Part shown: one piece after another, positions 45,121 to 54,014 of the stretch | Layout: each line of letters opens with the position of its first letter | Numbering within the stretch: position 1 is the stretch's first letter | Source of the DNA: Winogradskyella sp046545555 | GTDB lineage: Bacteria; Bacteroidota; Bacteroidia; Flavobacteriales; Flavobacteriaceae | DNA length: 64,000 bases | Assembly (NCBI RefSeq): GCF_046545555.1 | Contig: NZ_JBHZTH010000001.1 | Span: 1,736,001 to 1,800,000, forward strand | Reading direction: 5' to 3' | Notes under the pieces: generated by a model | What the model was told of the DNA's origin: nothing | The model's input: the letters and a program-made list of their open reading frames with translations, nothing else | Database searches by the model: none | Translations under genes and position numbers: made by a program

Positions 45121-46482
45121 TTGAATCTTAACTATCCTTCTAAAATTATTTTGCATATCGTAATTGGGATACTCTTGTATTTTGTAGCGTTCTTTTCTAA
45201 AATATTCTTTTTTGGAGTGATTATTTATTTTTTGGTTAATATTTTTTCATCATCTAAAGAGAAAAAGACGGTCGAAGTATTAAAAGCTTGTGCTTATATT
45301 GTTGGTGCTGAGGTATTATTTAGAATGACAAAGGCAGGTGTTTTTTATGAATCATCTAAATATTTGGTTATTTTTTTTATGCTTATTGGTATGTATTATA
45401 GAGGTCTCTCTAATAGATCTTATCCGTATTTGTTATTTCTATTTCTATTAATCCCATCTATTCTTGTAGCTTCAATGAACATAGGTTTAGATTCTAATTT
45501 AAGAACAAATATTGCTTTTGTTTTAAGTGGTCCGGTATGTTTAGGGATTGCTGCGTTGTATAGTTTCGATAAGAAAATAAGTTTAAAAGATTTAATTAAT
45601 GTTTTACTGTTTTTAGGACTTCCCTTAGTTAGTTTAATTACATATTTATTTTTGTACACAGTAAGTTTAGAGGATATTTTTAGAGGAACTCAATCTAATT
45701 TTGCAGCTTCAGGCGGTTTTGGGCCAAACCAAGTTGCGACTGTTTTAGGTTTAGGAATGTTTGTTTTCTGTGTTAACTTCTTTCTTAACTCTAAAGAGAC
45801 ATTAGTAAAAGCAATTAATATTATTCTGTTTGGTATTATAAGTTTTAGAGGAATTATAACATTTAGTCGTGGAGGTGTAATTACAGCTATACTGATGATA
45901 TTTTCTTTTTTAATTATAATCTATTATAAATCTAGTATTAGAAATAAGCGTATTATAGGTTCTTCATTTTTAGCCGTAATTTTAGCTTCGGCAGTAATTT
46001 GGGTTGTAAGTTCAAATCAAACAAGTGGTTTAATTGATAAACGCTATTCTAACCAAGATGCAAGCGGAAAATTAAAAGAAGATGTTTCTGCTGGTAGAGT
46101 AGATCTTTTCTTAGGGGAATTAGAAGGTTTTATAAGCGAACCATTTTTTGGTGTAGGTGCGAGTGGTATGAAAGAAAGGCGTTTACAAAGTTTAGGATAT
46201 GTAGTAGCGACACATAATGAACTAAGTAGAATGCTATCTGAGCATGGTATGTTAGGTATAATAATGCTTTTAATTTTAATAATTGTGCCATTGACCTATA
46301 GAGTAAATAACAAGAGGAATTATTTTTTTTATGCCTTTTTAGTTTTTTGGTTTGCCACAATAAATCACTCTGCTATGAGAATTGCCGCGCCAGGTTTTAT
46401 TTATGCTTTGGCGCTTTTAAATGTAACTTATGAAAAACGTCCTGTACATAGGCAACGCATTATCCAGCAAAGGAAAGACTAG
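45121..46482 (+). CDS. O-antigen ligase / polymerase family membrane protein
   Basis: A 453-residue multi-pass membrane protein (about 11-12 hydrophobic segments) of the Wzy/WaaL family. The periplasmic loop and flanking helix FFGVGASGMKERRLQSLGYVVATHNELSRMLSEHGMLGIIM contain the His/Arg residues typical of O-antigen ligases. It starts at TTG. In an ABC-exporter pathway this would be the ligase that joins the glycan to lipid A core; a Wzy-type polymerase is the alternative. Its last 53 bases are shared with the next gene in a different frame. Confidence 0.87.
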   Translation: MNLNYPSKIILHIVIGILLYFVAFFSKIFFFGVIIYFLVNIFSSSKEKKTVEVLKACAYIVGAEVLFRMTKAGVFYESSKYLVIFFMLIGMYYRGLSNRSYPYLLFLFLLIPSILVASMNIGLDSNLRTNIAFVLSGPVCLGIAALYSFDKKISLKDLINVLLFLGLPLVSLITYLFLYTVSLEDIFRGTQSNFAASGGFGPNQVATVLGLGMFVFCVNFFLNSKETLVKAINIILFGIISFRGIITFSRGGVITAILMIFSFLIIIYYKSSIRNKRIIGSSFLAVILASAVIWVVSSNQTSGLIDKRYSNQDASGKLKEDVSAGRVDLFLGELEGFISEPFFGVGASGMKERRLQSLGYVVATHNELSRMLSEHGMLGIIMLLILIIVPLTYRVNNKRNYFFYAFLVFWFATINHSAMRIAAPGFIYALALLNVTYEKRPVHRQRIIQQRKD

Positions 46483-47437
46483 AACAACTATAGATACGCT
46501 TGGTGGTAATTTAAAAGAGATTTGTTCTATAAAAATAGCCTCGAGTAAATCTAATAAAGTTCTTCGCTTATTAGATATGATTCTATTAGTGTTAAGAAAT
46601 AGTTCTAAAACAGATTATGTTTTAATTGATACTTATAGTACTTCAAACTTCTATTTTGCTTTAATTATTAGTCAATTATGTAGAATTCTTAGAATACCAT
46701 ATATACCTATTTTACACGGTGGAAATCTTGAAAACAGATTAATACATAACCCAACATTGAGTGCTTTAATATTTAAAAATGCTTATAAATTAGTTGCTCC
46801 ATCAAATTTTTTGGTTTCAATTATTTTGTCACACGGATTTAAGGCTGTCGAATTTATTCCTAATAGTATAGATATAGAAGATTATAAATTCTTAGATCAT
46901 AAAATGGATGACCTAAGATTGCTTTGGGTCCGATCCTTTTCGGCAATATATAATCCAGCTTTAGCAGTTTTAGTACTAGAAAAATTGTGTAAAGATGGGT
47001 ATAATGCGTCTTTAACTATGGTTGGTCCGGAGGTAGATGGTTCATTAGACGAAGTGAAAAAACTAGCAAATAGAGATAATTTAGATATTTCTTTTACGGG
47101 TAAACTATCAAAAAAAGAGTGGATTGAGTTATCTAAAAACCACAACATATTCATAAATACTACAAATTTTGATAATACTCCTGTCAGTGTAATTGAGGCA
47201 ATGGCTCTTGGTTTGCCTGTTGTTTCGACAGATGTTGGTGGTATGCCTTTTTTAATTTCTCATGAGAAAAACGGTTTGTTAGTACCTAAAGAGAATGTTG
47301 AAGCTATGGTAAATGAAATTATTAGATTACAATCGGATGATAATATTCGGTTAAGTTTAATAAAGAATGCTCGTCATAAGGTTGAAAAATTTGATTGGAA
47401 TGCAGTAAAGCCTAATTGGCAGAAGCTTTTGCAATGA
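46430..47437 (+). CDS. Glycosyltransferase family 4
   Basis: A 335-residue GT-B enzyme. The start KNVLYIGNALSSKGKTRTTIDTL is the natural N-terminus of the subgroup, so the unusual 53-base overlap with the ligase gene appears real. Further motifs: PYIPILHGGNLENRL, WVRSFSAIYNPALAV and FINTTNFDNTPVSVIEAMALGLPVVSTDVGG (E-x7-E region). Donor unknown. Confidence 0.9.
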   Translation: MKNVLYIGNALSSKGKTRTTIDTLGGNLKEICSIKIASSKSNKVLRLLDMILLVLRNSSKTDYVLIDTYSTSNFYFALIISQLCRILRIPYIPILHGGNLENRLIHNPTLSALIFKNAYKLVAPSNFLVSIILSHGFKAVEFIPNSIDIEDYKFLDHKMDDLRLLWVRSFSAIYNPALAVLVLEKLCKDGYNASLTMVGPEVDGSLDEVKKLANRDNLDISFTGKLSKKEWIELSKNHNIFINTTNFDNTPVSVIEAMALGLPVVSTDVGGMPFLISHEKNGLLVPKENVEAMVNEIIRLQSDDNIRLSLIKNARHKVEKFDWNAVKPNWQKLLQ

Positions 47438-47494
47438 AAATATTAAATTACACTAAAGACTTGTTATCTTTACCAAAAGCCGTTCCCCTAAAGA

Positions 47495-48889
47495 ATGAAG
47501 CATAAGAAAGGTATACACTTTGAAGTATCAGAAAGAAAGGTACTTCTCCGTCTCATGGATTTAGTCATGGTTTTTGCTGGTGTTTACTGTTTAAATCTAT
47601 TTTTTACATTTGATTATGTTTCAGTTAATCAAGAAAATACAGTAGAGCTAATACTTCTTCTATTATACATTACAGTTTTTGGGACAGTTTTTGAACTCTA
47701 CGATCTTCAAAAAGCCAGTAAGTTAGATATCACTTTTAGAAATATAGTTTTAACGGCCTCTATTGTAGTATTATTTTATCTGTTAACTCCTTTTCTTGCT
47801 CCAATTCTGCCCGAAGAGCGGATGCAAATATTATATTTCTATTTAATAATTATTACATCGTTATTATTATGGAGAATAGTATATGTTAAACTCATTGAAT
47901 CACCGCGCTTTTACAAACGTGTACTTTTAGTAGCTGAAGTTTCTAATTTAGAAAGTTTAATTGACGCCTTAGATAATTCAGATCCAAATTATAAAATCGT
48001 TGGGTTTATAAATAGTGAAAGCACAAGTGATTTATCAGTAAAATATAAAGGACTTAAAGAATACCAACCTGAAGATTTTCTTGAAATTTTGACTCGAGAA
48101 AATATATCTGAAGTATTGGTCGCCAATTTTAATATCGATGCCATGGTTTCAGAGGTGTATCATGATTTAATTTTATTAATGGAACGCGGTTTTAAAATAA
48201 GAGATTATACACAGGTTTATGAGGAGTTATTGCATAAAGTACCGATTCAGTTTGTAGGTAAGGATTTCTACAAATATTTTCCTTTTAGTAGAAGTAATGA
48301 AAATAAACTTTATATATTTTTTCAAAGAGCGTTCGATGTTATTATTGCGACTTTAGGCTTACTTGTCGGTATAATTTTATTACCCTTTTTATTAATAGGA
48401 AATACCATAGGAAATAGAGGTCCATTATTTTATACCCAAGAACGTGTTGGGAGAAACAGTGAGACATTCAACATTTTTAAGCTTAGAACGATGATTAGAA
48501 ATGCTGAAAAAGACGGTGTTAAATGGGCAAAAAAAGATGATAATCGTGTTACATCATTCGGTAAATTTTTAAGACGTTCGCGTATAGATGAAATACCTCA
48601 ATTTTATAATGTTTTAAAAGGTGATATGAGTGTAATAGGACCAAGACCAGAGCGCCCTTTTTTTGTTAACGAATTGTCTCGTATAATTCCTTTTTATGAA
48701 ACAAGACATATTATTAAACCTGGTCTAACAGGATGGGCTCAGGTAAATACACGATATGGATCTTCGGTTGATGATAGTTTAATAAAGCTACAATACGATT
48801 TATACTACATAAAACACAGAAGTGTATTTTTAGATTTTAGTATTTCAATAAAAACATTAAGTACAATTTTATATTATAGAGGACAGTAA
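47495..48889 (+). CDS. Polyprenyl-phosphate glycosyl-1-phosphate transferase (WcaJ/WbaP-like)
   Basis: A 464-residue membrane enzyme that transfers a hexose-1-phosphate to undecaprenyl phosphate. Residues about 1-130 contain four membrane helices, followed by a CoA-binding-like cytoplasmic domain (RVLLVAEVSNLESLIDAL...) and the catalytic Bac_transf domain: RAFDVIIATLGLLVGIILLPFLL, QERVGRNSETFNIFKLRTM, IDEIPQFYNVLKGDMSVIGPRPERP and PGLTGWAQVN. It closes the locus and converges with the Lnb-like gene, leaving 4 bases between the stops. It is the second initiating transferase of the region. Confidence 0.93.
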   Translation: MKHKKGIHFEVSERKVLLRLMDLVMVFAGVYCLNLFFTFDYVSVNQENTVELILLLLYITVFGTVFELYDLQKASKLDITFRNIVLTASIVVLFYLLTPFLAPILPEERMQILYFYLIIITSLLLWRIVYVKLIESPRFYKRVLLVAEVSNLESLIDALDNSDPNYKIVGFINSESTSDLSVKYKGLKEYQPEDFLEILTRENISEVLVANFNIDAMVSEVYHDLILLMERGFKIRDYTQVYEELLHKVPIQFVGKDFYKYFPFSRSNENKLYIFFQRAFDVIIATLGLLVGIILLPFLLIGNTIGNRGPLFYTQERVGRNSETFNIFKLRTMIRNAEKDGVKWAKKDDNRVTSFGKFLRRSRIDEIPQFYNVLKGDMSVIGPRPERPFFVNELSRIIPFYETRHIIKPGLTGWAQVNTRYGSSVDDSLIKLQYDLYYIKHRSVFLDFSISIKTLSTILYYRGQ

Positions 48890-48893
48890 TATC

Positions 48894-50063
48894 TTAATTT
48901 TTGCTGAAATGCCTAAGTATAAAAATATATCTAAGAAAGAAAGCGATTAATAATGGTATTAACCCTATTGCAAAATTCTGTACACCAATGAGCCAATGTA
49001 AGGTCATTAAACAAAGTAATATTATTAGAAACTTAAGATAGCCTTTAACCCAATTTTTCACCTTCTTTTTACTGAGTTGGTTAATTACAATAAGGTTTAA
49101 GGGAAAAGCCCATAGAAGATTGTAATTGTAACCCGTTGTTGTGTGGTCAGTGGCAAACCATAATAATAAAAGTAGTAAACCTATAATACCCGTTAAGCCA
49201 AACAATATTATATCTAACCATCTACTTCTTCGTCCGTTTCCATAATCTTTATAAGTGATAAAAAGGATTAAAACAGTAATTAAACTAAACACAACTAAGG
49301 GGCTCAATATAAAATCTAACTTAGCATTTTCTGGTTTTTTTTTATAAAGAATTGAGCTCTGTTTTACTAAATTCTTTTCTTTACCAATTTTAGCACTAGC
49401 AAAAAATGAATTTATATATTTTGGTAAAAACATATACTCATACGACTTCACATCTGTATCAATAATGGAGCCTAAGGCAATATCAATACCAAGACTTCCC
49501 CATGAATTCTGATTAACATGCTCATGAATTAAATTTCTAAAAGTTCTCACTTCAAAATCGTTAGGAGTATTGTAAGAAATTTTAGATGAAGTAGATATTT
49601 GAGTAATATCTCTAATTTTAGTTGCACAATTATTATAGAAGAAATCGTAAAGATATCGTCTATTTTTAGGTTTGTAATTGTGCTCTAGAAAGGAGAATAA
49701 TTTTTGTTTTTCTTCAGTAGTTAAGTTTAAGACTTGTTCGCTTATAGATCGGTTATAACTACTGTAGTGGTAATAAATATCAGAAAATTTATGTCTACTG
49801 ATAAGATAATTCAATTTACCTTGAGCAAATTTTAAATAAAAGTTAGGAGCATCAAAATCATATTCTCCGTAACCATAAACTATATCTATACCTAGGCTTT
49901 TATCGTTTACTCTAAACGCGTTATGACCAAATGCATCATTTAACGAATTTCCAGGGCCAAAGGTAAGAACAGAAATTTCTGTATTATCTGAAACTAACTT
50001 TTGCTGACCAAAGGTTAGAAAAGACACGAAGAGTATAAAAAGTAATGGTAGTTTTAGTTTCAT
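48894..50063 (-). CDS. lnb: DUF4105 / Lnb-type lipoprotein N-acyltransferase
   Basis: A 389-residue membrane protein. Signal-anchor at residues 1-20, an N-terminal periplasmic domain (DUF4105) with His47 in NDAFGHNAFR and Cys146 in FFYNNCATKIRD as the probable catalytic pair, then four to five membrane helices (about 240-385). Lnb proteins, described from Bacteroidota, add the third acyl chain to lipoproteins where Lnt is missing. The match in domain layout and Cys/His residues is good, but activity has not been shown for this sequence. Confidence 0.8.
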   Translation of the reverse strand: MKLKLPLLFILFVSFLTFGQQKLVSDNTEISVLTFGPGNSLNDAFGHNAFRVNDKSLGIDIVYGYGEYDFDAPNFYLKFAQGKLNYLISRHKFSDIYYHYSSYNRSISEQVLNLTTEEKQKLFSFLEHNYKPKNRRYLYDFFYNNCATKIRDITQISTSSKISYNTPNDFEVRTFRNLIHEHVNQNSWGSLGIDIALGSIIDTDVKSYEYMFLPKYINSFFASAKIGKEKNLVKQSSILYKKKPENAKLDFILSPLVVFSLITVLILFITYKDYGNGRRSRWLDIILFGLTGIIGLLLLLLWFATDHTTTGYNYNLLWAFPLNLIVINQLSKKKVKNWVKGYLKFLIILLCLMTLHWLIGVQNFAIGLIPLLIAFFLRYIFILRHFSKN

Positions 50064-50068
50064 AAATA

Positions 50069-51166
50069 TTATCTAAATACACTAAAATCTATTTTTAACG
50101 AAAAAACATTAGAATATAATGCGGCACTTTGATCACCGATATCGGTAAATGCGTAATCTATCTGAATACCTTTATATTTAAAACCGACTCCAAAATTTGG
50201 TTGAAAAGTTAAATCTTCAGAATTATCTATTTGAATTTCATTCTGAAAATTACCAGCACCAGCTCTAAGAAATACTAAGTCAGTATAACCAAATTCAAAA
50301 CCTAAAGCAGGATTAATACTTGCAAATGAGGTTGAAATAAGGTCGTTGTTTTGTTCAAATCTAAAGTTAAGATTTGCAGCAGCTAAGAATGAATAGTCAT
50401 AATTAAAAATCCACTTTTTTGACATACCTATTTGTAATTTAGGTATCGTAATTTCTGTAGTTTCGGGTAATTCTTGATTCTGGCCTTCAATAGCACCACT
50501 AATTTGTTCAAACTTTTCTTCGTCAATTGCCCATGCGTTATATGTTGTGGATATATCTCTTGCCATTAAGCCAAACTTCCAACCAGAATTGTTTTCAAAT
50601 TGAATACCTGCGTCTAAACCAAAACCCCAAGATGAAGCAAAATCTCCAATAATTCGTCTTATGATTTTTGCATTAACCCCAAAATTTAATCCATCTAATG
50701 GTAATTTACGAGCGTAGGAGAAGGTGAGGCCATAGTCAGCTGTTGAGAAGGTACTAATTCTGTCATAATTAATATTTCCTTGATCATCAATTAATTGTGT
50801 AGTATCTAAAATGTCATCAACACCAAATCTTATTAGAGAAATACCTACAGCACTTCTGTCATCTAAAGGCATGCCATAAGCAATATAATTGTAGTTGGCG
50901 ATATTAGCAAAATAACTAGAATGCATTAAGGCTAACTGATTATCTTCAAGATGCACAAGTCCAGCAGGATTCCAATATCCTGAGTTAACATCACTTGTTT
51001 GTGATACAACAGCATTACTCATACCTAAAGCAGCAGCATCAACACCAATATTCATAAATTCATTCGAATATTTTCTCGTAGTCTGAGCTGTAACAGAAAG
51101 CGTAGCGAGTGTTAAGAGAATTACAATGTAATTTTTCAACAACAATTTTTTTACAAAGATGCACAA
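50069..51166 (-). CDS. PorV/PorQ-family outer-membrane protein
   Basis: A 365-residue predicted FadL-like beta-barrel. Signal peptide ends in SVTAQ (about residue 28); the mature start SNEFMNIGVDAAALGMSNAVVSQTSDVNSGYWNPAGL is the hallmark of the PorV/PorQ family linked to type IX secretion and outer-membrane transport. The last residue is aromatic-adjacent (FSVFR), as usual for barrels with a terminal Phe strand. No other T9SS gene is in the window, so it could be the second PorV-like paralogue found in many flavobacteria. Five bases upstream of the lnb gene. Confidence 0.85.
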   Translation of the reverse strand: MCIFVKKLLLKNYIVILLTLATLSVTAQTTRKYSNEFMNIGVDAAALGMSNAVVSQTSDVNSGYWNPAGLVHLEDNQLALMHSSYFANIANYNYIAYGMPLDDRSAVGISLIRFGVDDILDTTQLIDDQGNINYDRISTFSTADYGLTFSYARKLPLDGLNFGVNAKIIRRIIGDFASSWGFGLDAGIQFENNSGWKFGLMARDISTTYNAWAIDEEKFEQISGAIEGQNQELPETTEITIPKLQIGMSKKWIFNYDYSFLAAANLNFRFEQNNDLISTSFASINPALGFEFGYTDLVFLRAGAGNFQNEIQIDNSEDLTFQPNFGVGFKYKGIQIDYAFTDIGDQSAALYSNVFSLKIDFSVFR

Positions 51167-51283
51167 TATTTTTCTATATAGTTAACTGCAAAAAAATGTT
51201 CTTATTGTTTTCTTTAGCACCTAATTGATAAAATATTAACAATTGCTCAAATACTTTTATATTTTTACAGAAACTAACTAACC

Positions 51284-52045
51284 ATGAGTTTAAAGCGACA
51301 TATTCCAAATATAGTCACGCTACTTAATTTATTTTGTGGCTGTATCGCGGTTATATTTGCGGTTTATGGCAATTTTTTAGTAGCTGCTTTTTTTGTCTTC
51401 TTAGGTATATTTTTCGATTTCTTTGATGGGTTATTAGCTCGTAAACTTAATGTACAGAGTCCTTTAGGTATTCAGTTAGATTCTTTGGCAGATTTAGTTA
51501 CTAGTGGAGTAGTTCCTGGTATTATAATGTATAAATTGTTAGCGATGTCTATTCGCACTACTGATTTTTTAACTATAAATGAAGGATGGAGTTCTGTAGA
51601 GAAATGGTCATTTGGTAGTATCGAGAGTTTTATACCATTAATAGGATTATTTATTCCGTTAGCATCAGCATACCGTTTAGCTAAATTTAACTTAGATGAA
51701 GACCAGCAAACTTATTTTAAAGGACTGCCTGTTCCTGCCAATACCTTACTTATTTTGTCGCTGCCTTTAATTATGGCTTATCAGAACAATGATTATATAA
51801 ACGCTCTTATTATTAATACGTGGTTTTTAATTGCTCTAACTTTAATAAGTTGCTACTTGCTTAATTCTAATATTAAATTATTTGCTCTAAAATTTAAAGA
51901 TTGGAGTTTTAAGAACAATGCAGTCCGCTATGTATTTTTAGTTCTAACTATTGTATTACTTATTGTTTCGCGTTTTACTGCAATACCAATTATAATTGCA
52001 TTATATATTACATTATCACTTTTGGATAAAAAGAATATTAATTAA
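51284..52045 (+). CDS. pssA: CDP-diacylglycerol-serine O-phosphatidyltransferase
   Basis: Integral membrane CDP-alcohol phosphatidyltransferase producing phosphatidylserine, precursor of phosphatidylethanolamine. The complete catalytic signature is Asp48-Gly49, Ala52-Arg53, Gly62, Asp66, Asp70. It has about seven to eight hydrophobic segments and 253 residues, the size of the Bacillus/Bacteroidota-type PssA. Divergent from the PorV-like gene across 117 bases. Confidence 0.92.
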   Translation: MSLKRHIPNIVTLLNLFCGCIAVIFAVYGNFLVAAFFVFLGIFFDFFDGLLARKLNVQSPLGIQLDSLADLVTSGVVPGIIMYKLLAMSIRTTDFLTINEGWSSVEKWSFGSIESFIPLIGLFIPLASAYRLAKFNLDEDQQTYFKGLPVPANTLLILSLPLIMAYQNNDYINALIINTWFLIALTLISCYLLNSNIKLFALKFKDWSFKNNAVRYVFLVLTIVLLIVSRFTAIPIIIALYITLSLLDKKNIN

Positions 52046-52063
52046 ATTAATTGAATAAAAATT

Positions 52064-52891
52064 ATGGCTGAAGCTATTTTTACACTTTTAATGCTTGTAA
52101 TGCTGCAAGCTGTTTTAGGTTTTGATAACTTACTTTACATATCTCTAGAGTCCAAGAAGGCACCTTTAGAAGACCAAAAACGTGTTAGAAAAGTAGGTAT
52201 TTTAATAGCCATAGGACTTAGGATAGTATTGCTTTTTGTACTAGTATCTGTGATTGAATATTTTCAAGAACCATTTTCTTTTTTAACAGGTCATATCGAT
52301 GACGTTTTAGATTTTGCTTTTAATGGTCATAGTATAATCGTTTTGATTGGTGGTGGGTTCATAATTTATACAGCACTTAAAGAAATATGGCATATGATTT
52401 CAATTAGTGATTTAAATCACGATGTTGAAGGAGGAGAAGTTTCTAAACGAAATAAATCTGCAAATGCAGCAATTGTAAGTATTGTTATAATGAATTTAGT
52501 ATTTTCATTTGACTCTATTTTAGCGGCAATTGGTCTAACTAGTGAGATAGAAAATTCTACAACTGCATTTATTGTTATGGCTATTGCGATTGTGGTAAGT
52601 GGTTTATTAATGTTGCTTTTAGCTGACAGGATATCGACTTTTTTGGCAAAAAACAGGATGTATGAGGTTTTAGGACTTTTTATTTTGTTTATTGTGGGCA
52701 TAATGTTAGTGACAGAAGGTGGTCATTTAGCACATTTGAAGATTTTTGGAAATGAAATTGTTCCAATGAGTAAGACGACGTTCTATTTTGTAATTGTTGT
52801 TCTAGTTATTGTCGACGTTGTACAAGGACGTTACCAAAAGAAAATAATAAAAGAAGAATTAATAGATAATTCAGAAGATAAAATTAATTAA
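52064..52891 (+). CDS. TerC-family membrane protein
   Basis: A 275-residue integral membrane protein with seven to eight helices. The acidic intramembrane motifs MLQAVLGFDNLLYIS and LVFSFDSILAAIG are TerC/Alx signatures; Alx-type members export Mn2+ and TerC members support metalation of secreted enzymes. Tellurite resistance is not implied. It lies 18 bases after pssA, likely co-transcribed. Confidence 0.9.
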   Translation: MAEAIFTLLMLVMLQAVLGFDNLLYISLESKKAPLEDQKRVRKVGILIAIGLRIVLLFVLVSVIEYFQEPFSFLTGHIDDVLDFAFNGHSIIVLIGGGFIIYTALKEIWHMISISDLNHDVEGGEVSKRNKSANAAIVSIVIMNLVFSFDSILAAIGLTSEIENSTTAFIVMAIAIVVSGLLMLLLADRISTFLAKNRMYEVLGLFILFIVGIMLVTEGGHLAHLKIFGNEIVPMSKTTFYFVIVVLVIVDVVQGRYQKKIIKEELIDNSEDKIN

Positions 52892-52892
52892 A

Positions 52893-53183
52893 ATGATTAA
52901 AAGAAAACGTAAACCATTTTTTAGAATATTCTTAATTCTTCTAGTAATTCAGTTGATTATCGTTTTAGTAGATCATTTTTTAGCTAATGGTAATGAACTT
53001 TTTTCGTCTATTACAGAACCGCTAATTACTTTAATTAGTTTTCCTATAAACTTAATAAGTCCAAGTTTGCCATTTTATTCTGGGGAAGGCCTACATATAT
53101 CTCTATTGTTTTGGGGACTTAATGTGGCAATACAATCCGCAGCATTTTATGTATGCTTAAGAATGTTTAAAAGATTGAAATAA
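52893..53183 (+). CDS. Small hypothetical membrane protein
   Basis: A 96-residue protein with a basic N-terminus (KRKRKPFF), two membrane helices (about 9-27 and 66-88) and a hydrophobic Pro/Ser-rich loop (FPINLISPSLPFYSGEG). Starts one base after the TerC stop and is therefore probably translated with it. Function unknown. Confidence 0.7.
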   Translation: MIKRKRKPFFRIFLILLVIQLIIVLVDHFLANGNELFSSITEPLITLISFPINLISPSLPFYSGEGLHISLLFWGLNVAIQSAAFYVCLRMFKRLK

Positions 53184-53200
53184 TAAAGTTGAAGACTAGC

Positions 53201-53941
53201 TTAGAATTCTAACTTCTTTTTACGAAGCTCAAAATTTTGACCTAGATATACTTTACGTACCATCTCATCGCTGGCTAATTCTTCAGGTTTGCCGGCTTTA
53301 AGAATACCACCTTCAAACATTAAGTATGTTCTATCGGTAATGGCTAAAGTTTCTTGTACGTTATGATCGGTAATTAAAATTCCGATATTTTTCTTTGTAA
53401 GTTTTGCGATAATGCGCTGAATATCTTCGACCGCAACCGGATCTACGCCAGCAAAAGGCTCATCTAATAGAATGAAATTTGGATCTGTAGCAAGTGCTCT
53501 TGCGATTTCAGTTCTACGTCTTTCACCACCAGATAATAAATCGCCTCTATTTGTTCTAATATGGCCCAAACCAAATTCTTCAATAAGAGATTCCATTTTA
53601 GCCTGTTGTTCTTTCTTACTTAGTTTTGTAAGCTGTAAAACACTTAAAATGTTATCTTCTATACTCAATTTTCTAAAAACTGAAGCTTCTTGTGCTAAAT
53701 AGCCAATACCGTTTTGAGCACGCTTATACATCGGATATTTAGTAATATTAGTGTCGTCTAAATAGATATTGCCGCCATTGGGTTTAATAATACCAACAAT
53801 CATATAAAAAGAGGTCGTTTTACCAGCACCATTAGGTCCTAATAAACCAACAATCTCCCCTTGGTTAACTTCCAAAGAAACATCCTTTACTACTTTTCGT
53901 CCGCTGTAGGACTTCATCAAATGTTCTGCTCGTAGTTTCAT
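53201..53941 (-). CDS. lptB: LPS export ABC transporter ATPase LptB
   Basis: ATPase of the LptB2FGC complex that extracts lipopolysaccharide from the inner membrane. Walker A GPNGAGKT (residues 35-42), YLAQEASVFRKLSIEDNI with the Q-loop, signature LSGGERRRTEIARAL and Walker B FILLDEPFAGVDP, typical of LptB; it ends with a short basic tail. At 246 residues it is normal. Follows the CMD gene by 73 bases in a set conserved in flavobacteria. Confidence 0.95.
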   Translation of the reverse strand: MKLRAEHLMKSYSGRKVVKDVSLEVNQGEIVGLLGPNGAGKTTSFYMIVGIIKPNGGNIYLDDTNITKYPMYKRAQNGIGYLAQEASVFRKLSIEDNILSVLQLTKLSKKEQQAKMESLIEEFGLGHIRTNRGDLLSGGERRRTEIARALATDPNFILLDEPFAGVDPVAVEDIQRIIAKLTKKNIGILITDHNVQETLAITDRTYLMFEGGILKAGKPEELASDEMVRKVYLGQNFELRKKKLEF

Positions 53942-54014
53942 AATACTGCTTAGAACGCTAAAAATAACAAAATCATATATATTCGATTATTCTAAAGCTT
54001 CTTTTATTAAAAGT

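Noticed and set aside
47434..47505. 23-codon open frame overlapping the end of the last GT4 gene and the start of the long PGT
   Set aside because: Too short, no motif, and could arise by chance; a leader-peptide role cannot be supported by the sequence alone.
18689..48889. Mobile element or genomic island boundaries around the glycan locus
   Set aside because: No transposase, integrase, tRNA or flanking direct repeats are visible; exchange by homologous recombination between housekeeping genes is possible but leaves no mark I can read.
52064..52891. Tellurite-resistance determinant
   Set aside because: TerC-family membership alone does not imply tellurite resistance; no terA/B/D/E/Z genes are present.
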